A stretch of 26,705 nt of DNA from Ichthyosporea sp. XGB-2017a (Eukaryota > Opisthokonta > Ichthyosporea), in NCBI GenBank assembly GCA_002811675.1, contig PDIM01010469.1:1-26705 (forward strand), read 5' to 3'. The notes beneath the pieces were generated by a model. That model worked only from the letters and a program-made list of their open reading frames with translations, did no database searches and was not told where the DNA came from. The translations under genes were made by a program, and so were the position numbers. Shown here one piece after another: positions 1 through 7,916 of this stretch. Each line of letters begins with the position of its first letter. The first letter of the stretch is position 1.

Positions 1-431
1 TAAAAGATGGGTATCTGTCTTTGCACGACTTGCAAAGAACCGCGCAATACTTTATTGGGGAAAACTGCAATGATCCTAGAAAAGGAAGCATTGGAATTAA
101 GTGGCTTGTCGCTTTTCTCTTTTGCTTTTTCTGTCTCTTGCGAGGGCAAATGTTTCGGGGTCTGAATTTGTCTGACATGTTTCTATTGAAAATGGACTTA
201 GCTAGAGGCATCCCAAGTACCGGAACGGCATGCTTTGCCCTCTGCTTGGAAACATGTCAGACAAATTCAGACCCCGAAACATTTGCCCTCGCAAGAGACA
301 GAAAAAGCAAAAGAGAAAAGCGACAAGCCACTTAATTCCAATGCTTCCTTTTCTAGGATCATTGCAGTTTTCCCCAATAAAGTATTGCGCGGTTCTTTGC
401 AAGTCGTGCAAAGACAGATACCCATCTTTTA
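1..431. repeat. Perfect inverted repeat, 183-bp arms around a 65-bp loop
   Basis: Positions 1-183 are the exact reverse complement of 249-431; each base n pairs with base 432-n and I found no mismatch. The unpaired centre is 184-248. The left arm begins at base 1, so the true palindrome may be longer. Both arms carry the same coding segment of the recombinase-like frame, once on each strand. It could be a real inverted duplication of a mobile element, or a fold-back artefact at a contig end. Confidence 0.95.
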
Positions 432-984
432 CTGATCCTATTTGGGAATCAATTCCAGAATTTTTGTATCTTTTACTTTCATTTTGTTGAACTTCCTTTG
501 TAAGATTATACATGTCACCAGTATTCAATTTAGAGACAGGGGATCCTGGGTGCTGCTTGACGAAAAGGCTCTTAACTCCATTTGAAAAATATTCAAAATT
601 CTTGTAAGAAATGGCATGAATTGGATGATTCTGGGCAAAGTAGGCTTTTAGCATAGGCTTCGTACCAAGGTATGATTTCTTTCCGACAACCTTTTCATAG
701 TACATAATGGTTGGATTGCGTTCAACAGCAGCGCGGATGGCCTCCCGATCAGTTTCCGGAACAAATTTCTTTTGCTTAACTACGGCAACATAGCTTTTTT
801 CTCTAAGCACATTAAGATTAGGCGGAGTCCGGCCCGCGGTCCACCGGTCCTGGGGCAATATATACTTGTGGAGAGATGTCGACGGCGTACACATGTACAT
901 CATGTAACAGTAGCTAGATGTTGCATGTACACAGTTATGTACCAAAGACCGGACGGCCAGCCGGGACATTGACACGTGTGACAC
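202..984 (-). pseudogene. Truncated Crypton-like tyrosine recombinase fragment
   Basis: This open minus-strand frame is broken at its 3' end by the inverted repeat. The convincing part starts near position 774. It has a helical N-terminal region like the SAM-like/core-binding half of tyrosine recombinases, then the segment LLRGQMFRGLNLSD. That segment resembles the box I region of Crypton-type recombinases, where the catalytic arginine sits in an LLRG context before a hydrophobic x-L-x-L-S-D stretch. The later catalytic boxes (HxxR and the nucleophilic tyrosine) are missing because the frame runs into the loop of the inverted repeat and stops at 202. The first 65 or so residues look like non-coding sequence read through, and no convincing start is visible. 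I infer a decayed or rearranged mobile-element gene. The family call rests on one motif and the overall layout. Confidence 0.45.
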
Positions 985-1010
985 CTTTTTAAAGTCACCC
1001 CCAAAATTAT
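955..1010. repeat. Left member of a possible terminal inverted repeat pair
   Basis: The complement of this stretch has TGGGGGTGACTT at one end and GTCCCGGCTGGCC at the other. A plus-strand stretch at about 3241-3301 carries near-identical blocks in the same order around a divergent, A-rich middle. The pair would bracket the repeat-containing frame and the short minus-strand frames between them, as the ends of a mobile element would. Similarity is limited to the two outer blocks, so it could also be a shared promoter motif. Confidence 0.3.
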
Positions 1011-1023
1011 TGGTGGCTCTGCA

Positions 1024-1890
1024 TTGGTGTCCGCAGAAATATTTGGCGCGTTTTTTTTGTTTTTTTTTGTTTTATACGAATTGAGGAACTGTGGAGTCTG
1101 GACTGTCCTAGAAGCGAGGACTCTCGATACTCGAGACAGAGTCTACAGTAAACTTTTTTCTTTTTATTTTGGTTGTTTATTAATCTTCGTTTGCTTATTT
1201 ATCTTTTTTCTCAACATCGTCTTGTTCAATCGCATTTTAGTATTGCCTGTGGCTAACGATTCTGTTATAGAGAAGTTGGAAATTTTTCGAGCCGGGTTGG
1301 AGTATGCTCTTCAGCACGGGGGATTTGCAAAACAAGGAGGACACGGAGGTGGTGGTCTTGACTGGGGCGAAATTCGTGGAATTCTGCGTGGCAGAGATAT
1401 CCGAAGGAACATAGACGAAGTTCAGCGGCTGAAGACAGCTTTCTGTAGGCAGCTCAAAAGCACATTAACGGGTGGTCTTGACTGGGGCGAAATTCGTGGA
1501 ATTCTGCGTGGCAGAGATATCCGAAGGAACATAGACGAAGTTCAGCGGCTGAAGACAGCTTTCTGTAGGCAGCTCAAAAGCACATTAACGGGTGGTCTTG
1601 ACTGGGGAGAAATTCGTGGAATTCTGCGTGGCAGAGATATCCGAAGGAACATAGACGAAGTTCAGCGGCTGAAGACAGCTTTCTGTAGGCAGCTCAAAAG
1701 CACATTAACGGAAGTGGGATTGCCTGAAGATACAAAGCGTGTAGATGTCCCGCTTTGCAAAATCGAAGAAATGCTTGAAAAGGTAGAAGATAAAATTAAT
1801 TTACTGGAAAATCTTGAGCCGGATACTGATGGAAATATGGAACCAAGGACGCAGTCGTCACACAAGAGGCTACATGCACGGCCGGTATGA
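1024..1890 (+). CDS. Open frame with three tandem 40-residue repeats; unknown product
   Basis: This frame stays open for 288 codons, but no ATG occurs near its 5' end, so the true start is unknown. Positions 1148-1240 look like a 93-bp phase-1 intron (GTAAAC donor, T-rich tract, TTTTAG acceptor). Because its length is divisible by three it does not break the frame, and removing it deletes an implausibly hydrophobic stretch. Downstream lie three consecutive copies of a 40-residue unit beginning GLDWGEIRGILRGRD and ending KSTLT, predicted helical and basic. A heptad-like tail follows (KIEEMLEKVEDKINLLENL). The frame ends at 1890, while a different frame carries on with a basic segment to 2038, so a frameshift or further intron is likely. 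I do not recognise the family. It may be a mobile-element gene or a young host gene. Confidence 0.4.
   Translation: MVSAEIFGAFFLFFFVLYELRNCGVWTVLEARTLDTRDRVYSKLFSFYFGCLLIFVCLFIFFLNIVLFNRILVLPVANDSVIEKLEIFRAGLEYALQHGGFAKQGGHGGGGLDWGEIRGILRGRDIRRNIDEVQRLKTAFCRQLKSTLTGGLDWGEIRGILRGRDIRRNIDEVQRLKTAFCRQLKSTLTGGLDWGEIRGILRGRDIRRNIDEVQRLKTAFCRQLKSTLTEVGLPEDTKRVDVPLCKIEEMLEKVEDKINLLENLEPDTDGNMEPRTQSSHKRLHARPV
1351..1710 (+). repeat. Three tandem 120-bp repeats, in frame
   Basis: The units are 1351-1470, 1471-1590 and 1591-1710. The first two are identical; the third differs at one visible base (position 1608, A instead of C). The unit length keeps the reading frame, so the array adds exactly 40 residues per copy. 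The near identity implies very recent expansion, active homogenisation or an assembly duplication. Confidence 0.97.
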
Positions 1891-2038
1891 AGGCGCCGAT
1901 GAAATAGCTCGGAACCGTCAAAGAGCTCATAGAGTTCGTAGGGGTGCACTACAGCAAACCCTGAAACTAACAGATGAACAATGTAATTTCATTTTTTCAT
2001 TTGGTCAGAAGATGCGAGACGTTCTTCGTGGAAGTTGA
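1814..2038 (+). CDS. Possible downstream exon or shifted frame with a basic region
   Basis: This frame is offset by one base from the repeat-bearing frame and overlaps its end. It encodes the basic segment ARNRQRAHRVRRGALQQTL, which matches the spacing of a bZIP basic region (N-R-x-x-A-x-x-x-R) with Val where Ser or Cys is usual. A convincing leucine zipper does not follow. It ends at a TGA at 2036-2038. It is probably the continuation of the upstream gene after an intron or frameshift. The bZIP resemblance is weak. Confidence 0.25.
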   Translation: MSRILMEIWNQGRSRHTRGYMHGRYEGADEIARNRQRAHRVRRGALQQTLKLTDEQCNFIFSFGQKMRDVLRGS

Positions 2039-2325
2039 AGAAAAGAAATCCCCTGGAAAGATGTTTTGTTCACAAGTAAATGTGGTGAATACTTTCCCGA
2101 GGTACAGCCCCCCCACAAGCAGGCACGCCCAGGCATACTTCGCAAGCCGATGTTGCAAGGAGAATAGAGAAAATCAGACAGTTTGGTCTGCTTGTCTTTA
2201 AGCCTTGGACTCCGTCTAACTGACCCTATATTAGAACTTTTTCTCTTTAGTGGACTAATTCCATTCGGCTCTTCTGGCAAACCACCCTTCTCGTTCTTAA
2301 TTATTAGGTCAAATCCTCGTTTCAA
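2005..2325 (-). pseudogene. Minus-strand frame with RRSPRLK motif; unassigned debris
   Basis: This frame has no ATG where homology would be expected. It carries a basic, nuclear-protein-like stretch (SVRRSPRLKDKQTKLSDF) near its start. Read upstream, it meets the end of the 2345-2575 frame one base out of register, so the two may be one gene broken by a frameshift or joined by an unrecognised intron. The C-terminal part past about 2150 looks like non-coding sequence. No family is recognised. Confidence 0.25.
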
Positions 2326-2344
2326 AATACTTTTTATCTTTCTT

Positions 2345-2575
2345 TTAGGGATATTTGATATTTTCTATTTTTATGTTTCTGGAAAGCATACGAGATCGCC
2401 ACTCAGAAACATGAGGAGCATCATCTGAAGAGTTGGCAGATGGGTCAGCATCAGCTGGAGCTTTCAAAGAGTTCAATTTCTTCTCACTGTTGATACCTTT
2501 GTATATTTTCTCAATAAACTCTTCACGTTTCACTCCACTTAACTGTTCAATATCAACCTTTTTTGCTTCTGACAT
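2345..2575 (-). CDS. Short acidic/basic ORF, possibly the first exon of a broken gene
   Basis: The ATG at 2573-2575 opens a 76-codon frame (MSEAKKVDIEQLSGVKREEF...) with alternating charged residues and a Ser/Asp-rich stretch. It ends KYP-stop. Immediately beyond the stop, the neighbouring frame continues with lysine-rich sequence, which suggests a +1 frameshift or a splice. It lies between two other minus-strand frames (2660-2998 and 2005-2325) inside the possible element bounded by 955-1010 and 3241-3301. Function unknown. Confidence 0.3.
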   Translation of the reverse strand: MSEAKKVDIEQLSGVKREEFIEKIYKGINSEKKLNSLKAPADADPSANSSDDAPHVSEWRSRMLSRNIKIENIKYP

Positions 2576-2659
2576 AATCCAATACAAAGCTTGAACAGGA
2601 ATATTGTTATAATTATGTTTTGTGACATTTTCCCTACTAGTACAATGATTATGTCCATT

Positions 2660-2998
2660 TCAAAAGGTGTTGTCATTATCCTTCTGTTCAAAAACAAAAA
2701 AAGGTTCTTTGCAATTTGAAGAGCCCTGCGCAGCTCTAGACTTTTTCTCATTCGTACATTCAATCGTGCAATTTGTCCCCTGATTTGTCCCCCAATGCTT
2801 TACAATTCTTTTATATTTACATTTCGTATTATTTCTTATACTCTTTTTTGCTTTCCCGTGTTTACACTGGCATACTTTAACCTCAGGTTTAGCCATATAC
2901 ATTACGACATCGCTCTCACCCACTCCCTTTGCTTTATCTTGCTTTATCGATGGCTGTATGTAGATTAGCAAATGTGCCGAGGCAAGGGTATTTTTCAA
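2660..2998 (-). CDS. Lys/Cys-rich minus-strand ORF; unassigned
   Basis: This 112-codon frame shows regularly placed cysteines in a lysine-rich background: C-x-C, then one C about 15 residues on, then C-x3-C near the end (segments VKVCQCKHGKAKK and NCTIECTNEKK). That resembles a small zinc-binding DNA-contact module, but matches no family I can name. It is first of three minus-strand frames in a row and may be an upstream exon or debris of a mobile element. Confidence 0.25.
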   Translation of the reverse strand: MKNTLASAHLLIYIQPSIKQDKAKGVGESDVVMYMAKPEVKVCQCKHGKAKKSIRNNTKCKYKRIVKHWGTNQGTNCTIECTNEKKSRAAQGSSNCKEPFFVFEQKDNDNTF

Positions 2999-3685
2999 AA
3001 TAAATCTCTTTTTTCATTATTTTTGTCAATCAATTACATTTGATTTATTCAAAATATTATAAATAGATCAAAACCATTTCAAATTTCACTTTCTTTTCGA
3101 CTTTATTAGAGCACTGAAGAGAGAAGACTTGAGAGTTGTGGGACATTTGAAAGTCCCAAAAAAGTCCGAACTCCGAACATGAGATGAGCCTGACAGCTGC
3201 ACGAAAAAAATTATGTATGTAGTACATAGTCTACTACTGTAATTTGGGGGGTGACTTTTCAACCCGAAAAAAAAAAAAAACTGTCAGGGTCCCGGCCAGC
3301 CACCATGCAAGGATATTCGAGCTGAATGGATATTATTGGCAAGACGCGAGGAGGTAAAAGGTCACACACAAGGCCAGCTGGCTGGTGAATTAGGTCTTGG
3401 GATTTTTGACTGCACATTACATAGCTACACATTATAAATATTTCCCCACACTGTGCAAAAATAGCGCGGGGGGATTTCCCGATTCCCGAATTCCCCTGAA
3501 CTACAATTTAGCAACAATGAACAGGATGCATGAGATGCCTGTGAATGAGTGGGATAAATTATATAAGGGCACCTGCAGGACAGTAAGAAGAGGAATAAGA
3601 ATACTTGCTTAGTTGCACGTAGAGAAGATTTGCACTTTTGAATCATTGAAATCTGAATATTGGGGCTGTTAGTCTGTAGTAGATC
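2999..3685. other. Intergenic DNA upstream of the PLC-like gene
   Basis: A/T-rich on the left. Contains the right member of the possible inverted-repeat pair (3241-3301, including a run of about 14 A). TATA-like sequences lie at 3433-3440 (TATAAATA) and 3559-3568 (TTATATAAGG), the latter about 120 bp before the PLC-like ATG. A short ORF from the ATG at about 3517 to 3612 could be an upstream ORF. I see no gene. Confidence 0.4.
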
Positions 3686-5236
3686 ATGAAGTTAAATGCA
3701 TTTGTGGTGACGGCCATTGCACTGTTGGCAATTGCCCCTTTGGCAGCTCATGCCGGGATCAGTGAAGAGTTTGCAAAGATGGAAGATTCCTTAGGAGAAT
3801 TGATTAGTGAAATAGAAAAGGGAAAAACCAAAGTGTGCCCACTTTTCGGCGGAGTATGCTATAATGAAGTTGGACAGTTTAGCTCTAGCTCTGATGAAGT
3901 TTTGGGGTCACAAGGGAAAGAGGCGACTGGTTGTGCGAGACCTGTTGTTGGGTGCTCATTCAAAGGAGGCCATCGAACTCAGTGTCGCTTTTCTCCATGC
4001 CCTACTGATTTCCTCCCTGAAGGAGAATCTAGATCATCATGTGTGGACAATACCAATGCATGCAAGGCATCTTGCAATGCGGCCAGAGATAGTAGCAACT
4101 GTGTCCTCAATGAGAATGTGATGCGCATTACGAAAGCTAACCATTCTGCCTGGATGAAAGACGTCCAGTCCCTCCCCCTCAATGAGCTTCTAGTTGCAGG
4201 CTCCCACCACACCCTTGCTCGAACGCATGGAGTGAACTTTGACCATATCGTGGAAAAACTGGCAGGGATGGCACTTGTAAGAGCCATCCAGAAGTTGGGA
4301 AAGTTTGGACCACTCCCAGCAATCCGCAGGCAGGTTTTCGACTTTATGTTGCCCATGATGCTTAACACTCAGGTCAGCGATGTGGCCACCATGCTCTACC
4401 ACGGGGTGCGAATGTTTGATTTTCGTCCTTACCTCTTTTCAGGAAACGAAAAGCGGTACCCTGGTGTCCCTGCGGGGTTGTACGATTACCATCTGGGCCA
4501 AGGTCCTGCAATGAAGCCCGAAATGGAGGCCATTGCTGCCCATCTGCGTGCTCATCCAACTGAGATGGTGTACCTGGAGGTGCAGAACTTCCTCACAAAA
4601 TGTTTTGATTGCAGCCCTGATGTGATCCGCGTGTTCGGGGAGACTGTTCAGGAGGTGTTTGGTTCATGCGACCAGAAAGATTCATTATTGTACTGTGGAC
4701 CCCATGACAATTTCTCAAAGCCGTTAAAGGAGTACGCCGGAAAGGTGATCATTTTCTCAGACGTCGACGATTTCCTCAAGGCCAATCCATTTGTAGTCCG
4801 TGCGAGTATCCAGAAGAAGAAGTGCTCTGAAATGAAGGGGGCTGCTGTCTGTGCCCGTTACTACAACAAGAACAGCAATGTGGCTGTGAGAGACGCAATA
4901 TTGGACGATGACGACGCCACCCATCTGGTGAAAGAGAATCCAAACTTACTGCGTCTTTTTCAATACCAGCTTACGGCCCAGAAGGATGACTACTTGGGAG
5001 CACTCACTCAACGCTTCACAAACTACTTCCAGGACAGAGCCAATCCAGCCGCTTGCGGTTCTCTCGCGTGCATGGCTCGTGCATCTAACACCAAACTTTT
5101 TATGAACACCTTTGCAAAGGACAATTTCGCCAAACTGGGAGGTCGTGGAAATATCGTGTTGTTGGATTTCAGTGACATGGAGGGGATTGAGGAACTTATT
5201 GAGTGGAACATCAAGAAGTTCAATGGGAAGAACTAG
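3686..5236 (+). CDS. Secreted PLC-X-like phosphodiesterase
   Basis: This intronless 516-residue protein probably cleaves, or once cleaved, a phosphodiester such as a phosphoinositide or GPI headgroup, outside the cell or in the secretory path. Residues 1-23 form a signal peptide (hydrophobic core, AHA cleavage site). Residues about 51-139 hold many cysteines and may be a disulfide-rich module. The PLC-like TIM barrel runs from about 160 to 510. It shows GSHHT at 172-176 (usual GTHDS), RMFDFR at 242-247, YHLGQG at 268-273, the family's AHPTEMVYLEV strand near 290, and LLDFSD near 494. The two general acid/base histidines (H174, H269) and D245/R247 are kept, but the Asp after the first His is His. 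It converges on translin, with AATAAA 24 bp past the stop. Family call is firm; substrate is inference. Confidence 0.85.
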   Translation: MKLNAFVVTAIALLAIAPLAAHAGISEEFAKMEDSLGELISEIEKGKTKVCPLFGGVCYNEVGQFSSSSDEVLGSQGKEATGCARPVVGCSFKGGHRTQCRFSPCPTDFLPEGESRSSCVDNTNACKASCNAARDSSNCVLNENVMRITKANHSAWMKDVQSLPLNELLVAGSHHTLARTHGVNFDHIVEKLAGMALVRAIQKLGKFGPLPAIRRQVFDFMLPMMLNTQVSDVATMLYHGVRMFDFRPYLFSGNEKRYPGVPAGLYDYHLGQGPAMKPEMEAIAAHLRAHPTEMVYLEVQNFLTKCFDCSPDVIRVFGETVQEVFGSCDQKDSLLYCGPHDNFSKPLKEYAGKVIIFSDVDDFLKANPFVVRASIQKKKCSEMKGAAVCARYYNKNSNVAVRDAILDDDDATHLVKENPNLLRLFQYQLTAQKDDYLGALTQRFTNYFQDRANPAACGSLACMARASNTKLFMNTFAKDNFAKLGGRGNIVLLDFSDMEGIEELIEWNIKKFNGKN

Positions 5237-5259
5237 AAAGTCTAGACTACTATAACATG

Positions 5260-5304
5260 AATAAAACTACTCAGTGCCGCACTACTAAGCACTCGGCATT
5301 TATT
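5260..5304. terminator. Poly(A) signals of two converging genes
   Basis: AATAAA at 5260-5265 serves the plus-strand PLC-like gene. TTTATT at 5299-5304 is AATAAA on the minus strand, about 39 bp past the translin stop. The two 3' ends almost certainly overlap. Confidence 0.6.
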
Positions 5305-5342
5305 ATTTGTAAACCTAATTGCAATATAAATCAGAATACTCC

Positions 5343-6221
5343 TCACGCCTTTGATGAACCAGACATTGCGAGATCTCGAATGGCCAAATCATAAACCACC
5401 TCTTCCACCTTTTTGAGATCATATTTAATCCCATCAAACTTCCTCCTCAGACCATCATTCTTCAGATTCAGAAGTCTCACGCCCGCATGCAGCCCCGCGA
5501 GAAAGTCAGCGATTTGTTTCGGGCGCTTATAGTCCCCGCAAGTGACACAATTTATCGCCCAGCGTGATAACTCAGCACTCACCAGACACACCCCGTTGAG
5601 ATAATCTTCCAAATCAAAATGAAATGCATTCCTTGTCTTTCTTTCTTGGCTTTGTTGATCCGTTTCGGCAAGAGATTTCTTGAGTTTTTTTCGTTTATGC
5701 TGTTCTTCTTCTTCTCCTTCTTCCACTAATAAAATCTTTTCAACGTCTTCAAATCGCATAAGTGGTATCACATTTTCCTTATCGATGCTGCTCTTTTGAA
5801 TAAAATCCACAAGAACACACAACTGGATCACCTGCTGGGTTGCATTTCGCCACATATCGCAGAACTTATAATACACATAATCCCCTTGACCCTCTCCCTT
5901 CCCCTCCTTCCCAATCGCCACTCCTGCTGGCCCCGAAGCGGCCTCGGCGCGTGACAGCTCACCCAGAAGGGTCCCCAGCTCCCCGTACAGACTGCCAATC
6001 CCATGCATATACTCGTCCCGCACCCCGACACACAGATCCACAAGGTACTGTTGCCTAGACGAGGGCGAGGACGAGGACAAGGATGGGGCACAGTGGATCT
6101 CCTGCAATTTCCCCAGCCCCTTCCGTTGCAGGAGGTCAATCTGACGAGTGATCTTACGGATACTCTCCCGAGTTTCCTGCTCGGATTCCAGTTTGCTTTG
6201 TAGATTCGCAAACGCTTCCAT
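5343..6221 (-). CDS. TSN: Translin
   Basis: Translin is a small, all-helical single-stranded nucleic-acid-binding protein that assembles with TRAX into the C3PO ribonuclease shell. The ATG at 6219-6221 is chosen because the homology starts there (MEAFANLQSKLESEQETRE); the frame upstream is T/A-rich leader. The diagnostic C-terminal half is very well kept: FHFDLEDYLNGVCLVSAELSR, then NCVTCGDYKRP, then RLLNLKNDGLRRKFDG and KYDLKKVEEVVYDLAIR. The product is 292 residues against about 228 in animals. The excess is two low-complexity inserts: a Gly/Ala/Glu-rich loop near residues 100-120 and an acidic-then-basic segment near 185-215 (EEGEEEEQHKRKKLKK), which could act as a nuclear signal. No TRAX gene is visible here. 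Confidence 0.95.
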   Translation of the reverse strand: MEAFANLQSKLESEQETRESIRKITRQIDLLQRKGLGKLQEIHCAPSLSSSSPSSRQQYLVDLCVGVRDEYMHGIGSLYGELGTLLGELSRAEAASGPAGVAIGKEGKGEGQGDYVYYKFCDMWRNATQQVIQLCVLVDFIQKSSIDKENVIPLMRFEDVEKILLVEEGEEEEQHKRKKLKKSLAETDQQSQERKTRNAFHFDLEDYLNGVCLVSAELSRWAINCVTCGDYKRPKQIADFLAGLHAGVRLLNLKNDGLRRKFDGIKYDLKKVEEVVYDLAIRDLAMSGSSKA

Positions 6222-6689
6222 TCTCCTTTTCCCTCCCCACCTTTTTTTTTTTCTATTATTTTTGTGATTCTTCTTTAAGTTGCTTAAAATTAAACATAAT
6301 CTCTCTATCCAAAAACTGAAACACTTGACACACCAAAATAACAATAACAAAGGAGGGGCGGGGGGGCCGAGGGGTACTCCGTTACCATTAGTCCACCCCT
6401 TATGAAATCCCGCTAAAACAACGGGGAATTAGCCACAGAGTCACCGCCCTGCCCTCGTGGGTCGTGCCCTCGTCTATTTATTGTCTGCTTCTTGTGCCGG
6501 CCATTTGACATCATTATTTTTTGGCTCAGTCACTCATTAATCCAAGTCATGTTCCCCACTTGCATTGGTTCATTAGTGGAAATTCAGGCCGCAAAACAAA
6601 AAAAAACAAAGTTAAAATTGAAATCGCCTATACAGGGATGGGGATCGGAGGGGGAGAGGGTGTCCCATGTCATGAGGGCGGGATTAAAA
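6222..6689. other. Intergenic spacer upstream of translin
   Basis: Holds the translin leader with T-rich tracts (about 6241-6252) and a G-rich patch near 6355-6375. It also receives the 3' end of the Pam17-like gene. No ORF, RNA gene or clear promoter element is recognised. Confidence 0.4.
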
Positions 6690-7376
6690 CTACTTCTCTT
6701 CCTTTTCCTTTTCCCTTTCCTCTGCTTGAGCCGCCGCATTGTCCAGTAGACGGGCAGCCTTCTTCCTCTGGTATTGTTTCCTTAGCCAGGTGCGGTACTG
6801 CTGCGTGGTGCTCACATTCTCTCCATGGAAATCATCCTGGAACTTCCCTTGCCCCTCAAAGCGGTACTTTTTCACACGAAGAGCAAAATCCTCTGCGATA
6901 ATGTCCATATTACGTGCACGCTGTCCACCAAACAGACGAAAGGTGCCCTCCACCACTCCGCCAGTTAACATGTACCCCGAGAAGGCACAAAGGACAGCCC
7001 CGGCCATAAATGTAGGCTCGGCCTCCCATCCTACTTGCTGAGCAATGTTCACAACAAGGTCTGGTTTTGTCTCTGATGCAGCCACAAGAGAGAACACCCC
7101 CATAAATGACCCAGGCAGCCCCATGACCCGCTTGCTCCACTTCAGCGTCTTGCGCAACTTCCCAAACTCATCAAAAGTCATGGTGACCTTTTGTTTGGTC
7201 TCTTTCTTCTCCTCTCCTGTCCCCTCTACTCCTGATCTCATCCTGCTGCCCCCCTGAAACCATCTCAGCCCCCCCACAGCCACCACTTGCTGCTGCTGTT
7301 GCCCCAAAGCCATGGCCCCCCTGGCTCTCATACTCGCCGCCCCCAAGGGCCGCACACAGACACTGACTCCCATCAT
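6690..7376 (-). CDS. PAM17: Pam17-like subunit of the mitochondrial presequence import motor
   Basis: Pam17 is an inner-membrane protein that organises the TIM23-associated import motor (Hsp70, Tim44, Pam16/18). The 228-residue product begins at the tandem ATGs (7371-7376). Its N-terminus is rich in Arg, Ala, Ser and Gln with almost no acids, as expected of a matrix presequence. The family pattern follows: TFDEFGKLRK at about 67-76, two hydrophobic segments (about 84-103 and 121-142) around a polar loop, and a C-terminal block near 160-201 with ALRVKKYR, DDFHGE and YRTWLRKQ. These correspond to the conserved basic stretch, the DYYGE-like element and the YRQWLRDQ-like element of fungal Pam17. 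The tail is a charged Lys/Glu helix. It lies tandem to and upstream of translin with separate promoters. The call rests on motif order rather than strong identity. Confidence 0.8.
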   Translation of the reverse strand: MMGVSVCVRPLGAASMRARGAMALGQQQQQVVAVGGLRWFQGGSRMRSGVEGTGEEKKETKQKVTMTFDEFGKLRKTLKWSKRVMGLPGSFMGVFSLVAASETKPDLVVNIAQQVGWEAEPTFMAGAVLCAFSGYMLTGGVVEGTFRLFGGQRARNMDIIAEDFALRVKKYRFEGQGKFQDDFHGENVSTTQQYRTWLRKQYQRKKAARLLDNAAAQAEEREKEKEEK

Positions 7377-7916
7377 AAGTGACAGATAATCAAGTTTGAC
7401 CAAACAAAAAAGCTAATATTAAATGAATCAAAAGTAATCAAACTACAAATACATTTGATCCCAATCTGTCAATCGATTAATATCAGCGAGTTACTATGCC
7501 AATAAATATCCCCGACACTAATCAACCCACTAAAGTTCATACAAAAAACAGACAACAACCAAAAAAAAAAAAGAAACCCACAAGCAACTTTAAAAAAACA
7601 ACTCCAAAAGTTAATTTGTTTCACAAGGACTCCCCTAAACACATCAAGGCCCCCGGCCTAAATTCTTCGCCTTTTTATAGGCGAACAGGGTACCTTAGTC
7701 ACTCACCAATATCTGAAAATATATTTGTATGAATTTAATTTTTTCGTTTTTGCATTTTTTTGTTTAGGTGGAAGGATTTTAACTTCTGTGAGAGATTTCA
7801 ATGGACATGTAGGTTTTAGTACAAGTACTAGAGAAATATCTAATTTAAGAACTTTGAACCATGCCTGTGATATCGAAGATTAAGGTCCGTAGAATGTACA
7901 TTTGTTGTGTCCCGGG
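7377..7916. other. Divergent spacer between Pam17-like gene and the KEN-box gene
   Basis: A/T-rich, with a run of about 12 A near 7560 and a perfect 6-bp stem with 8-nt loop (TTCGCC...GGCGAA, 7666-7685). A 78-codon plus-strand frame (7496-7732) is low-complexity Lys/Pro/Asn and not convincing. The spacer probably contains both promoters. An alternative first exon of the next gene (7861-7884) also lies here. Confidence 0.35.

Noticed and set aside
7666-7685. TTCGCC...GGCGAA hairpin with T-rich loop as a terminator
   Set aside because: A 6-bp stem arises by chance often, and intrinsic terminators are not expected in a eukaryotic nuclear genome.
7496-7732. 78-codon plus-strand frame followed by a possible GT-AG intron
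   Set aside because: Composition is low-complexity Lys/Pro/Asn from an A-run, and splicing to the next acceptor gives an immediate stop.
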